Source: Siphonodentalium dalli (taxonomy: Eukaryota > Mollusca > Scaphopoda > Gadilida > Siphonodentaliidae). Taken from it: a stretch of 64,000 bases of DNA. The DNA lies in assembly GCA_032622095.1 (NCBI GenBank), contig CP136062.1, positions 11,373,710 through 11,437,709 on the forward strand. Reading direction: 5' to 3'. Within the stretch, counting starts at the first letter, position 1, and each line of letters starts with the position of its first letter. Positions 1-11,879 of this stretch are shown in pieces. The notes under the pieces are model-generated. The model ran no database searches, was not told the DNA's origin, and was given only the letters and a program-made list of their open reading frames with translations. Both the position numbers and the translations under genes were made by a program.

Positions 1-2339
1 TCGACGAATATGGAATTTTGATAGAGCTAACTTCGAGGCAATGAATCATACGTTTTCTGCTTGGGATTACCGGGATATTGTCCGCACCACTCCCGTGTCT
101 GCTCTCATAACTCACTATACTGATAAAATCCACCAAGTTTGCCAGGAATTTATACCAAGTAAGGTTGTACATATTAGAATGGCTTACTTGCGGTTTAAGA
201 CAACTAATGAGACAACGAAATAGATTGCATAAAAGTGCTAAAATCAAAAACACACCTAATACATGGAGTAAATTTCGGGCGAAACGAAACGAAGTCATTA
301 GCGCAGTCCGGAAAGCCAAATTGGATTATGATAACAAAATTGATGCAATACTTATTAATGACTCCGACAACTCAACATGGTGGAAACAATTTCAGAAATT
401 AATCTCAAATGGTAAGCGCAATTCACTACCCCCTCTCCAACTCAATGGCGAGCACATTATTTCTACTGTAGATAAAGTTAATGCTTTAAATTCATACTGT
501 TGTGATATATCCAGCATAGATGATTCTGTACATGATCTTCCCATACAATCTCTACTAATAACGGGCAACCCTACGCTGGGTGAGCTCAAAATAACGACAA
601 TTGACGTTTATGATGCTCTAAATGGTATGAAACCATCTAAGGCGTGTGGTCCAGATATGATAAATCCTAGGGTCCTAAAACAATGTGCCAAATCACTCTG
701 TGAACCTATAACACTGTTATGAAGTGCATTTAGTGAAAACTGTTATTATCCTTCTGAGTGGAAGCTGTCTAATGTATGTCCAGTTTTTAAAAGTGGAGAC
801 CCAAGTATTCTATCGAATTACCGCCCAATTTCATTGTTAAGCTGTTTATCGAAAGTTTTCGAGAAATGCATATACAAACATTTGTGGACGTTTCTTGATA
901 AAAACGGGTTACTTTCTATGTACCAGTCTGGTTTTAAAAGAGGTGATTCGACTGTGTACCAGTTGACTGAAGTTTATGATTCTATATGTAGATCACTAGA
1001 TGAAGGCAAAGAGGTTCGTTGCGTATTTTGTGATATGAGCAAGGCCTTTGACAAGGTGTGGCATAAAGGGCTTTTTCTCAAACTAAAAACAATTGGCATT
1101 ACGGAAAATGTGTATAATCTTCTCGTTTCTTACCTGGAACTTAGAAAGCAGAGGGTGTCAGCTGACAATGAACTATCTGAATGTCGTGCAATTACTGCTG
1201 ATGTCCCGCAGGGGTATATTTTAGGACCCCTGTTATTCTTAATATATATAAATGACATAACTGAAAATCTCGTGTGCAACATTCGTCTTTTTGCTGATGA
1301 CACCTCTATCTTTCTTACGGTTAAAAATCCTAATATAGCCGCTGGTATAATCAACCGAGATATTGAAACGATAGTCAGTTGGTCTGTAAAATGGCTTGTT
1401 AAATTTAATCCTCTCAAGACTGAAACACTACTAATTTCGCGCAAGAATGATCAATCGTTTCACCCCATTTTATTTATGGGAAATTCCATAATCACTGATG
1501 TGCAAGCGCATAAACATTTAGGTTTAATCTTTGACGATCGTGGCACTTGGAATACACACATTAATTCAATAACCGAGAAAGCCTGGAAAAAATTAAATAT
1601 GATCAAACGTTTTAAATATAGGCTGAGCAGAAAGTCTCTCGAAAAAAATTACTTCACTTTCATTCGACCAATTTTAGAATATGCCTCCCCCGTTTGGGAT
1701 AATTGTCCGGACTACTTACGAGATGATATTGAAGACATCCAATATGAAATGGCGAAAATAGTTACCGGTGCAACCCGGAGTGTCAGTAATGCCAAGTTGA
1801 TAGATGAGGCCGGGTGGGAATATCTTGACGATAGACGCAAGCAGCATAAATTGATCCAATTCTTCAAAATGAAAACCGGTAGGGCACCACCTTATATTAG
1901 TAATATGGTACCCCCAGAAAGTAACTCACTAGATGATCACAACACTAGAAATTCAATGAACCGCCCCCCTGATAGTAATAATGATTACTATATGCAATCC
2001 TTTCTTCCGTCGTCTGTCCGTTCGTGGAATGTACTCACAGACTCTGTTAAAGAAGCAACTTCAATAGGCGATTTCAAACGCAATCTTAAACCTGATATAT
2101 TAAAGCCTAAATACTACTTTACCAGCTATTCTAGGACAGCTCAAATTTACCACACCAGGCTGAGATTAAGATGCAGCAATCTTAACAGCGATCTAAAAGA
2201 TAACCACCTCAAAGACTTGCCTTATTGCATGTGTGGTTGCATTGAAACTGCTAGACATTTTTTTCTGGAATGCGCTCAATATACCTCCCACAGAGAAGAA
2301 CTTCTTAATGTACAGAACTCCTTGACGATATTCCGATAG
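1..2339 (+). pseudogene. Non-LTR retrotransposon ORF2 (reverse transcriptase), 5'-truncated by window edge and broken
   Basis: Reverse transcriptase of a jockey/CR1-like LINE, which copies its own RNA at a nicked target. Seen: the frame is open from base 2 (frame 2), shifts to frame 3 between about 165 and 186, meets a TGA at 720-722, then stays open to TAG at 2337-2339. Recognisable RT blocks are NYRPISLL (just before 840), QSGFKRGDST (about 924-953), motif A CDMSKAFDKVWH (1029-1064, catalytic Asp), VPQGYILGP (1203-1229, where the family usually has Ser instead of Tyr), and FADD (1290-1301, the catalytic Asp pair). A C-x-C...H-x4-C cluster lies near 2226-2270. The endonuclease would lie upstream of the window. 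The end at 2339 is short of the usual C-terminus. No A-tail or target duplication is visible. One frameshift and one stop make it a dead copy. Subfamily is uncertain. Confidence 0.9.
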
Positions 2340-3365
2340 TACTGTGTTTACTCTATATTATCTGAAAATTTGGTTTAAAAATTCCAAATAGAACGAGTTT
2401 TATCAGGCGTTTACTAAAACCGCAAAATATTGAGAGATTAGTGCAATTTTCAGAATTTTCGCATTATTTCATCGCATAAAATCAATTAAAATACGACAAG
2501 CAACTGGAAATGTTTTTGAACATTCTAGAAGGGGTACATGTCCCTGATATATGTTTAAAATTTATCGCGTAAACTATGACATATACCAAAGTTATAATTA
2601 GTTTTATAGACCCACCCTAAATCCCCCATAGTAAACGCATGCGGCCGTAAAGCACATGGCTTTGTTTGGATAGTTTCTGGCCCAGAATGCAACAGTCAAA
2701 ATGGTTATCTGTAAAATGGTCTATGTCAATGTCATTCTGACTCTGAGCACAGCATCAAATTACTACATGGTGATTTCACTTTGCTGATATTCATTCAACA
2801 ACCATTGATTGGTGTCAACATATGGACCTGCGAATATTCAAGATTCAATTCGATGTCAATATCGGGGACCTGTTTCGACGTCGACAGACGACACCAAATA
2901 TTTTCAAATCGGTGTTACTTTGGTGTAACCTTGTTTTTTTGCGTTAGATAACATATGGCAAATGACCTAAGATCACAAAAATTGAAACACAAGTTTGCCA
3001 AGTTAGCAAACGTAGGTCATTTTGAATGTATGCCGTTCAAAATAGACATGCATTATGCAAAGTAGGCACTTCGATCGCAACCTGTGGCGGTAATTAATCG
3101 CCGCATATATTTCTAATCTGTATCGACACTGTATAAATTGTCTACACAGTGCGTGATCGCTACATGCAGAAGACAATTGATTACCTTATGTTTAGATCAT
3201 GTCGTGAATAAATGCTATCGACCATATTCCACCAGTACAAAACCCGGGAACTTTTTGTAAGTTTTGACAGGGAACCTTATAAAGTAAAAAAAATAGCGCG
3301 GGAATGTACTTCTTTGTTCATACCTGTTGCTTAATGATTTATTCATCGGTACGTGAAGTTCCTAG
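2340..3365. other. Non-coding stretch, no gene seen
   Basis: AT-rich DNA downstream of the retrotransposon. No ORF with coding character, no array and no RNA gene is visible apart from the short dispersed repeat at 3110-3215. It may contain decayed 3' UTR of the LINE. Confidence 0.5.
3110..3215 (-). repeat. Short dispersed repeat, inverted partner at about 11130-11245
   Basis: The reverse complement shares long blocks with 11130-11245, including TAAACATAAGGTAATCAATT, TAGCGATCACG and AGTGTCGATACAGATT. Identity is imperfect. Nothing indicates a coding role. Confidence 0.6.
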
Positions 3366-3373
3366 CTCGAGAT

Positions 3374-4321
3374 TACGCCTGTAACGATACGCTTGGTCAC
3401 GATACGTATCGCGATACGGGGCAAACGATACGATATGTGTCACGATACGCAAATTTTTATCCCACGAGTAAATAGCTATTCAACACTCCAAATTTGCACA
3501 ACTCTCAGATTGAGTTTTAATGATAGTTTTTCTAATATTACTGTGGAGTTTCATAATTGTTTAGTTCTACCGGTATGTGAATGTAGTATGCTCGTACAAT
3601 ACCAGTAAAAATGACATATTGATACTGAAGTCGGTAAAAGAGTTGAAAAGTTTCTCACTCATCTGTTTATATATCACATAATCACAACAGCTGGCTGAGA
3701 ATGATGTCGTTTCAAATGGTGCGACATGTTGGTCGTAACACCAGTCTTGTAAGAGGTTGCCGTCGAACATCATTTGCAGATCGTTTTAGTTCTGTCTGTC
3801 TTAATGCATGGAGTTCCATCCTATTCAACTGTGTACCGGTGCGTCCCAAAACCGTAATACTGCCAGATTTTCGACCCGTAGGCCGCTGTCGGATTGACAA
3901 GTTTCAAGCTTTCTTGAGCAGACATCTTTCCACGGCCCACGTGTTGTTGTTTTGCGCAGACGATATATCCAATATACTAGTATTTGATTGGTTCATCAAA
4001 TTAAACCAATAGGAGCATGGTTTACAGTCTGAGGCTAGGTTACGGAGGTCAGTCATTTCACTTCCGCCAACGTTTGTGTCAAAGGTCAAAGTGCGAGCTC
4101 ACGGAAACAAACAAAATTTACAGATTTCCTTCCGATAACACGTAGTAAGCATTCACAGCTTACGGAAACGAACGAGGGGACCCGATTGACTTCGTATGGT
4201 AACTGCATAATATGGAAGCGGAACTGTATCATAGTGTATCGAAATTACAAATGAATCACATATAGAATCGTGAATGGCGAATCGCGATGAATCGAAATCG
4301 CGATAAATCGTTACAGGCCTA
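3374..4321. mobile_element. Non-autonomous hAT-like transposon with 8-bp target duplication
   Basis: The ends are TACGCCTGTAACGAT and ATCGTTACAGGCCTA, a 15-bp terminal inverted repeat with one mismatch. It is flanked by the identical octamer CTCGAGAT at 3366-3373 and 4322-4329. Subterminal zones are dense in degenerate CGATACG (left) and CGATGAATCG (right) words, as expected for transposase binding sites. No transposase ORF is present, so it would depend on a hAT enzyme supplied elsewhere. The hAT assignment rests on the 8-bp duplication and the end sequence. Confidence 0.8.
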
Positions 4322-4534
4322 CTCGAGATTACATTATTTACGTGACTTTTGGGACCCGATTCCATGATAAATATTTATTTTATTCCCTGTCACCAAATTC
4401 AGGACGTAAGCGACCGCACACGGAAGCAGTTCTGATTGTTCGACTTCATGACCGAAAGTATAACTGAATTAAATACAACAGGTGATTTTTTGGGCTGACT
4501 TAGGGAAAGTTGGTAGCCGAGAGGTACCGGTAGC

Positions 4535-5354
4535 TAGAGATGGGCGGTTTTGAAATTTTAAGCTCGGTATCGGTAAATTTTCGTCAATTTACCGCGGTAT
4601 CGATACGGTAATCAGAATTGCTATTAAATCACAAAACCATAGCAGAAATCCCCGGTAAATTGAAGTTTTTAACTGAACAATAAACATGGAAATACCGGTA
4701 TGCCCACGGATATACTACATTCGCGACAATAGCTAAGTGAGGCAACACACTGACCCAAACAATTATTCAATTAAGTGATATTCACACATCTCTTTGATCA
4801 TTTATACGCAGGTCGTCGCACCGCTTTTGAAAAGAATAAGAGATTGCATGGCTACGATATCGTCAATTTCGTCACATTTTCGCGAGTGAATAGAATTCAC
4901 AAATCGTAATCAATAGATGGATCTGTACTATTTTTTAGAAATTGAAAGTAGATTCTGATTCACTGTATAAATGAAATGATCAAATCGGACCTTATTTCTG
5001 TTTATGCCGCTTGCATTTTCTAACAACTGCATTGATTGTTAGGCCCGTAACTAGGTCAGCCATCTGTGAGTTTTTATTCCTTTTGCTCGCGCAAGGCCTG
5101 TCAAACTGATAAAAGGGCACGGTCTTTGTGATGGTTTGATGGATGTGTATAGTACTGCAATTAATTTTAATTAAAGTACCGAATCAAAACTGTTTACTGA
5201 GAAACTTTACTCAATACGAAGACACACAAGTTGGCAACACATGAATAATTTCAGTACCGAAAATTCGGTATTTTTAGTTCTGATTCGGTACGGTAAATCG
5301 GTATTACGCTGATACCGATACCGCACGGTAAATACCGAGTACCGCCCATCTCTA
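4535..5354. mobile_element. Non-autonomous hAT-like transposon with perfect 14-bp TIR and 8-bp target duplication
   Basis: It starts TAGAGATGGGCGGT and ends with the exact reverse complement ACCGCCCATCTCTA. The octamer CCGGTAGC flanks it at 4527-4534 and 5355-5362. Subterminal regions repeat GGTATCGGTA and CGGTACGG words on both sides. There is no ORF of transposase size. It lies about 200 bp from another hAT-like element with different ends, so two distinct hAT families have landed next to each other. Confidence 0.88.
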
Positions 5355-5784
5355 CCGGTAGCATACTGGTCTTTCATGCCAGCGGACCTGGGATCACAAC
5401 CTGGTCAGAGTATTCTGATAAAAAATCAGAAATCGGCCAGGTACCAAGTTCGGTATAGATCTGCAAATTACAGACTTCCCCCATTACAACATTTGTCCTG
5501 GTATATTGTCATGGGTGCACCTGTCCACAGATACACATGGACTTTTTTTTACAGTGACAACCGCCTCTCCCAAGCCCACCCACCCTGAGTTTATAATGTT
5601 TTACAACTTTTGTGGAGTTTGTGTCTTTGTGGTGTAACTCTTTAAACATGGTCGTTATTTCGTTAAAGTGATATTTAACAAAATGACAGGCATCTTAGAA
5701 TAATCTCTCATTTTCAAAACATACCGATAAGCATTGGGCACTGTCGTGTTGAATTCCATACTATGCCAACTACCTCGGACACAA

Positions 5785-6585
5785 TAAGTGTCCATTGGCA
5801 CTGCAGTGTATTTGCATTCGGCCGAAGTGTCAGAGTTTGTAACTGCATTTGAACACTGCTGCCGAACGGCACGTACACCACGGCCAAACGACAACTAGAC
5901 CCCGACTGAGCGGCATGTACACTGTGGTCAGATTTCTGGTTTGTATTGTTTTTTTTTCAGTTTAATGAACGACACCGCAGCAACTACACCATGGCCGAAC
6001 AGCAAGTACAGGTACACCGTGGCCCAACTGTAGTTAGCCGGTGCAGCCGCGGTGTACTCTCAGGCTCCAAATAAAAGTGCAGGCCCAATTAATAGTGCAG
6101 GGGGGGGAATTCCATTGAAAGTTAATAAAAGTGCAGACCCAAATAATAGTGCAGGGGGACTCTGAGCAAAACACCAACATGCCTGGTTAAACAAATTATT
6201 TTGTGTAGTAGGTCAAGTATAGGAATCAACATACCGGTAGTACATGTGGTATTTTATTCAATATTAATTAAATGTCCATATGTATGCCATACCGTACATG
6301 TATACTTGAATATGTACATGCATAAAGTTATAAGCTCATCGTTTTGATATCAGAATCATATAGAAATCTTGACTTTGTGCTATTTTCAATTGTAATAGCC
6401 TCAAAATTAATAAACGTGCAGACCCAAATAAGCACTGTGCATGGGGGAAATTTCCCACGAAAATAATAAACGTGCATGCATGTTTATTTGGAGCCCAAGA
6501 GTAGTTGCATTTTGGCCGCGGTGGCAATGCTAACTGCACCACGGTTACTACTAGTAGTAAGTGGACACTTGTTTTGTTCAGCAGG
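5785..6585. mobile_element. Family C MITE-like repeat, interrupted
   Basis: The left part has AAGTGTCCATTGGCACTGCA and GGCCGAA/GCCGAACGGC words. The right part ends with AGTGGACACTTGTTTTGTTC, the reverse complement of the family C end AACAAAACAAGTGTCC seen at 27645 and 11244. It is rich in CCGCGGTG words. A second element (6055-6503) sits inside it. Outer boundaries are approximate and no clear target duplication was found. Confidence 0.55.
6055..6503. mobile_element. Nested TIR element with GGCTCCAAATAAA ends
   Basis: The left end TACTCTCAGGCTCCAAATAAA (6055-6075) is matched inverted at the right end, where TTTATTTGGAGCC is followed by CAAGAGTA (to 6503), with two mismatches over 21 bp. The interior repeats AATAATAGTGCAGGG and AATAAACGTGCA. 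There is no ORF. It splits the family C repeat, so it inserted later. Superfamily unknown. Confidence 0.65.
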
Positions 6586-6807
6586 GTAGGTGACATAGTA
6601 ATATTATTAATAACAAAATTATCTAGAATCTACCGTAGATGAACAAATAGCATTGCGAATCTAAAAGCTCTAAATACGTTAATAGAAGCTACATGTCATG
6701 TACTGTGTGTGTTTAAGATTCCTAACTTCGCCAAGTCGTGCACACATCTAGAACAGGCTACATAACTCATTTTGTTTATAGTTTGATGATAGCGCGATTG
6801 AGCTTCA

Positions 6808-8350
6808 TTTTTAGCTCGACTAAAAGTTTGAGCTATTGCCATGGCTTTGTCGTCCGTCATCCATGTGTGCGTGTGTACGTGTGCATGATTTGTCAACAAT
6901 ACAGGCTACAGGTCGTAAATTTGGTCGGATCATTATGAAATTTGTCATAGCTGTTGACATCAACATTTAGACCGGAACGATTCATTTTGGGCTCATTCGG
7001 AAAAAAAAACATGGCCTCCAGCTGCCATCTTCGATTTCAAAATTCAATCCATTAGCACGGGCTACATGTCGTACTGTTCGTCTGATCATCATGAAATTTG
7101 TTGTGGATATTAATATTGACATGTACATGTAGATGGGAACGAGTAATGTTGGGATCATTCGGCCAAAAAAAACATGGCCGCTGGCAGCCATCTTGGATTT
7201 TACTCTTTGTATGACTAAATCCTTTAGCAAGGGCTACAGTTCGTACCTTTTGTCTGATCATCATACAATTTTTCATAGCTGTTGAAATTGGAATGCAGAT
7301 GGGAACGAGTAGTTTTGGGGTCATCCGGACAAAAACATGGCCGCCAGTGGCCATCTTGGATTTCAAAATTCAATCCATTAGCACGGGCTACAGGTCATTT
7401 TGTACATCTGATCATCATGAAATTTGTCGTGGGTGTTAATATTGACTTGTAGATGGGAACGAGTAATTTTGGGGTCATTCGGCAAAAAAACAAGGCCGCC
7501 AGCAGCCATCTTGTATTTTACTTTTTGTATGGCTAAATCCTTTAGCACAGGCTACAGGTCTTACCTTTAGTCTGATCATTTTAAAATTTGTCACGGCTGT
7601 TCAAATTGGAATTTAGATGGGAACGAGTCATTTTGGGGTAATTCCACAAAAAACATGGCCGCCAGTGGCCATCTTGGATTTCAAAATTCAATCCATTAGC
7701 ACGGGCTACATGTCGTTTTGTACATCTGATCATCATGAAATTTGTCGTGGGTGTTAATATTGACTTGTAGATGGGAACGAGTAATTTTGGGGTCATTCGG
7801 CCAAAAAATATGGCCGCCAGCAGCCATCTTGGATTTTACTCTTTGTATGGCTAAATCATTTAGCACGGGCTACAGGTCGTACCTTTAGTCTGATCAACAT
7901 TAAATTTGTCACGGATGTTGAAATTGGAATGTAGATGTGAACGAGTCATTTTTGGGTCATTCGGACAAAAAACATGGCCACCAGCGGCCATCTTGGATTT
8001 CAAAATTCAATCCATTAGCACGGGCTACATGTCGTACCTTTGGATTTTTCTCTTTGTACATGTATGACTAAATATTTCTTCAAAATCCATGCTAAGGGTT
8101 ATAGACCGATCTGTTTGTTTGATCTTCATGAAATTTGTCATGAATGTTGACATTGACATGTACCGGTAGATGGGAACGAGTCATTTCGGGGTCATTCGGC
8201 AAAAAAATGCCCGCCGGTGGCCATTTTAGGATTTACTCTAAAGTTGCGTCACTAAATCCTTCGGCACAGCCTACAGACCACATCCCTCCATTTACTGTCA
8301 AGCATTAAATTGTTCCCCTACCTAAGTTGAGCGACAGTTGACACTTTCAT
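6808..8350 (+). repeat. Family B array, copy 1 (about 160-bp monomers)
   Basis: It begins TTTTTAGCTCGAC...GTTTGAGCTATTGCCATGGC, continues as tandem monomers of about 155-168 bp, and ends GTTGAGCGACAGTTGACACT. Each monomer contains TTTAGCACGGGCTACAGGTC or CAATCCATTAGCACGGGCTA, then GATCATCATGAAATTTGTC, GATGGGAACGAGT, and ATGGCCGCCAGCGGCCATCT. Two monomer types (TTTCAAAATTCAATCC versus TTTACTCTTTGTATGAC) tend to alternate. It is non-coding: ORFs across it are shadows and monomer length is not a multiple of three. Confidence 0.9.
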
Positions 8351-8445
8351 TTTTTCTATTTTAACATGTCTGTATTAATTTTGGGCATACCACGGAAAAG
8401 CACATATAGAACTGATGTTTATTAGTTGTGTGCCAGTATACTGCC

Positions 8446-8700
8446 TAGGGGTGCCATGATTAATCGTGTAATCGACGAACTGCTGATAAAACAGATAATC
8501 GATTACCATTTCCGTTTTCGATTAATCTGCGTTATTTATTTCGGACGTTGGAAAATACCAGTTATTGTTGAATACTCTGATTGTACACTTTTAAAGTTTA
8601 ATCTACAACCGAGGGGGTTAACAACCTTTGATAATGTATCAGATATTTCGACAACATGAATACTAATATGACCATACAGCTAGCATTATTAACGAACCAC
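8446..8700 (+). mobile_element. Truncated hAT-like fragment (left end only)
   Basis: It begins TAGGGGTGCCATGATTAATCG and matches the first 200-250 bp of the complete element at 12614-13360, including ATAATCGATTACCATTTCC and AACAACCTTTGAT. The expected right end TGGCACCTCTA is not found downstream, so only the left part survives. Confidence 0.7.
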
Positions 8701-9242
8701 AGCTAATCCACTGGCATAAGCTATGATATACTAGTACATGTATCTGTCTGTTTTAATCTTATCAAACAATAACTTCATAGATGTGTATTCCCATCAAATA
8801 GGATTCACTTAGGCCTTATATCGTGGTATGATTATGATTCATTTCAATCCAGACATGCACAAGGGTTCATCGAAAGAGTGGGTCTTATAGCTAGCAACTC
8901 CGAGTATAAATTAGGTCAATCATACATCAGGGCATGTGAGAAATCAGAGTCTAAATGCAAACAGACTATGAGCTTAAAACTTCAAACCAAATGTTTTTGT
9001 TTTAAATGCCGTTCCTTTTGTACAAACTATTATACAATATAACTTCCCAACATCAAACTGAAACTAATCAAAAGTCATGACTGTTGGTTCTTGTCCTGAG
9101 GGGAGTATTTTACTGAAATGCACATATTGTCAATCCAATTAAGATGTGTACTATACAAAGAAGCTTGTTGAAGAACCAACGCGTTCGATTTCCCGGGAAA
9201 CAAACTGAAAGTGGGAAATTTATAGGAATTCTACCGGCGGTG

Positions 9243-9345
9243 TCTAGGGCCCTGCGAATCGGGTGTTTTCATTTTGATTCGAATCGAGCGAATCGAATCT
9301 CGATTCAAATCAGGCAAACGATTCGAAATCGAATCTCGAATCGAA
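9243..9345 (+). mobile_element. Solitary hAT-type end rich in CGAATCGAATC
   Basis: It starts TAGGGCCCTGCGAATCGG and is followed by many GAATCGA and CGATTC words, the pattern of a hAT subterminal region. No matching right end CGATTCGCAGGGCCCTA was seen in the window, so this is a deletion remnant or an unrecognised element. Confidence 0.45.
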
Positions 9346-9604
9346 TCATTGTTACGGAACCAATAGAGTTCGATCACACCGCTTTTGAGAATGTCCGAGC
9401 ACTCTTTCGCCCTGCCACTGTCGTTGGAATTGATGGGTTAATGATTAAGGATTTTCCGCACATGTGGTGTTGTTTTTAAAGAGCGTTTATATACACAAGT
9501 ATAAATACGGCTCAATCGGTGCGCTCACTCAGTTGTATTTCTGCGCACTCCGTATTCAGTTGTCAGCGGTGACATCGACGTAAAATTTATGTTATGTATG
9601 GTCA

Positions 9605-10384
9605 CAGAGGCGGGCTGGGCCAAATAACCGGCCCGGGGAATTAATATAATACCGGCCCATCTGTTCGGGGGGGGGGGGGTGTCCACAGTCCACCTTGGGA
9701 ACTTCCAACTTCACCCCCCCCCCCCCCCTGAATCAGATGCAGACAAAATACATGTTTTTACATAATTCCATTTGCACCTCTGGCCTAATATCCTATATAT
9801 TCATAAACCATGGTTCTATATATTCCCGTTATGAGACCATTCAGATATTTTTACCTGAAAAAATTGCATAAATTCTAACATCTAGCAGTCTAACTCCAGA
9901 CAAATGCACAATGGCTACGAACAAGAGACCAGGACACACCGGTCTGTTCATGGTTGTTCGGCCCTGGGTGAGAAAATTTTGAAAATTATACAAGAAAATC
10001 GCGAATAGCATCTAGACTGGCATCAACTGAAGCGTTCCTATTTTGTTGTAAATTTCAATTTGGGGAGGGGTGTGTGATAATTTTTTTGGGATTTACAGCT
10101 GGGAGTTACCGTTAAAATCTCGAGATTAACGGGGTCTTTACGTGGTGTTATATGATGCTGACAAGTTCATTTAATGACAAAATTACGATTAGCCATTTGA
10201 TTCGGCTGGTTAAACAACACATGTGGCGGCCCACGTCTGGAATTTTCCCGGTCTCCTGATCGGCCAGTCCGCCTCTGCCCCACCCCCCGAACGTCACATT
10301 ATACTCACACAGGGAACCTGCAAACTTCACAATTTAGGTAACTTCTGTCTTTCCTCGCTGGTTTTCCGCTTCTCGGGTGATATA

Positions 10385-10428
<44 letters not shown>

Positions 10429-10792
10429 CAGTGCACATTATCCGAAGTAAAACATTTTACATGTGGAATAATTTCCGAATCAATATATTCTTGTTTAGTG
10501 ACGGTTCCAAATATGGTTACAATTTCAGACGCCGTCGTAAAATGGAATTCACTTCATGAATTTATGTGAGAAGAGTGCCATCTTATTGGATACACGGCTG
10601 GTTAAACAACACATGTGGCGGCCCACGTCAGTTTCATTTGCGGCCCAAGTTGTGGTTGGTCAGCCCAACCACATATACTAGTACCCCCCCCCCCCCCCCC
10701 CCAAACCGTAAAAAAACATCGGATTCTCGCTTGATAGAAAATCACGTGGAATTAGAATTTTTCCGGTCCCCCGATCAGCCAGTCCGCATCTG
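9605..10792 (+). mobile_element. Non-autonomous hAT-like element with CAGAGGCGG-type ends and 8-bp target duplication
   Basis: It starts CAGAGGCGGGCTGGGCC and ends GATCAGCCAGTCCGCATCTG. The octamer TATGGTCA flanks it at 9597-9604 and 10793-10800. The interior has poly-G and poly-C tracts and a (TA)n run. An internal partial duplication is visible: CTGGTTAAACAACACATGTG occurs at about 10207 and again at about 10600, and a second end-like CGGCCAGTCCGCCTCTG lies at about 10260-10277. No transposase ORF. It interrupts a tandem repeat at 9575-11020. Confidence 0.82.
10380..10428. repeat. (TA)n microsatellite
   Basis: About 48 bp of nearly pure TA dinucleotide inside the hAT-like element. Confidence 0.95.
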
Positions 10793-11020
10793 TATGGTCA
10801 ACTCAGGACGGGGAATATTTTTGTCAGGTTATTTTGTCCACCCAACATGTCCTTGAAACGGGTACCCGCAAATGACCTTGGGCGATATTGCGGCATCAAC
10901 GTGAAATTTGTTATGTTTGGTCAACTCGGGACGTGGAATATTTTTGTCCGGTCAGATTGTCCACCCGACGTGACCTTGACCTTGAAACGGGTACCCGCAA
11001 ATGATATTTCGGGCATCATC
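10793..11020 (+). repeat. Tandem duplication of about 120 bp with TGACCTTGACCTTGA words
   Basis: TTGGTCAACTCGGGACGTGG...GTACCCGCAAATGA (10918-11002) repeats TATGGTCAACTCAGGACGGG...GTACCCGCAAATGA (10793-10874). The 5' part of the first unit lies before the hAT-like insertion (GACATCGACGTAAAATTTATG, about 9571-9591). The composition (CTTGACCTTGA, GTACCCG) resembles family D at 51-54 kb. Confidence 0.7.
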
Positions 11021-11129
11021 AGTATGCTGTCGGCGTGCATTTACGGGGTTACCTTGAAAAACTAAAATTAATCAATCAACCAAAGCCATAGGACCAGTGG
11101 CGGGCTAATATGCTAGTATTCATATAAAC

Positions 11130-11300
11130 TGAATTGGATATATGAAGTTCTAAACATAAGGTAATCAATTGAGTTCCGCATCTAGCGATCACGAACCATG
11201 TAAAGAATTTGCATAGTGTCGATACAGATTTCAGATACCCCGCTTGACAAAACAAGTGTCCATTGGCACCGTTGTGTATTTGCCGTTCGGCCGCCATTCA
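11130..11300 (+). repeat. Inverted partner of 3110-3215 followed by a family C fragment
   Basis: 11130-11245 is the inverted partner of 3110-3215. Directly after it, GACAAAACAAGTGTCCATTG and GCCGTTCGGCCGCC (11244-11295) are one end of family C. The other end is missing. Confidence 0.55.
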
Positions 11301-11317
11301 AAGTTTCAAAGAACTAG

Positions 11318-11879
11318 CTCAGACTGTGTAAAGTTAATAGTAAAGATACTACTGTACTGCCCTGCATGTAAGCAATCAACCAAGTACATGTAACTGGGAT
11401 TATTTAATATGCGTTTATGACTGCAGTCAAACCATAACTCCAAAATAATTATATGCAGTTTAAAAAGAACCCTGGTTATATTCATTGAGAAATGTCATGT
11501 CAATTTAAACGAAACTCGATGAACAGCGTCATCATGTAGCTTTCACTCACCCAAACAAGTACATATTGGTAATATGTCTTAAGCATGAAGTATTACCTGT
11601 ATATAACAGAACTGTATTATACAAAGCACAAAATAATGTATGGAATATTCACTATATTGATGTACATACAGCTATTCAAACAACCACCTCAGACTATGTA
11701 AAGTTAATAGTAAACATACTACTAGTACTCTACTGCCCTACCGGTAAGTAATTGACCAAGTAACTGGCGTTATTTAATGTGAATTTATGACTGCAGTCAA
11801 ACCATAACTCCATGATAATTAACTGTTCTGTGACTGCATTATATGCAGTATTAAAAGAAACCGTGGTTATATTCATTGA
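11318..11879 (+). repeat. Direct duplication, period about 370 bp
   Basis: Copies at 11318-11489 and 11688-11879 share GTAAAGTTAATAGTAAA, TTTATGACTGCAGTCAAACC, ATTATATGCAGT and GGTTATATTCATTGA. The second copy carries small insertions. The spacer between them is single-copy in this window. Confidence 0.8.

Larger units (their letters stand above)
5600..6807 (+). repeat. Composite dispersed repeat, paralogous to 48530-49003
   Basis: The segments GTTTGTGTCTTTGTGGTGTA (near 5620), TCTCTCATTTTCAAAACATA (near 5704) and CTAACTTCGCCAAGTCGTGC (6721-6740), plus ATTGAGCTTCATTTTTA at the right edge, recur in the same order at 48530-49003. In both places a family B array starts directly after the shared right edge. 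This copy is longer because a family C element (5785-6585) interrupts it. Confidence 0.75.
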
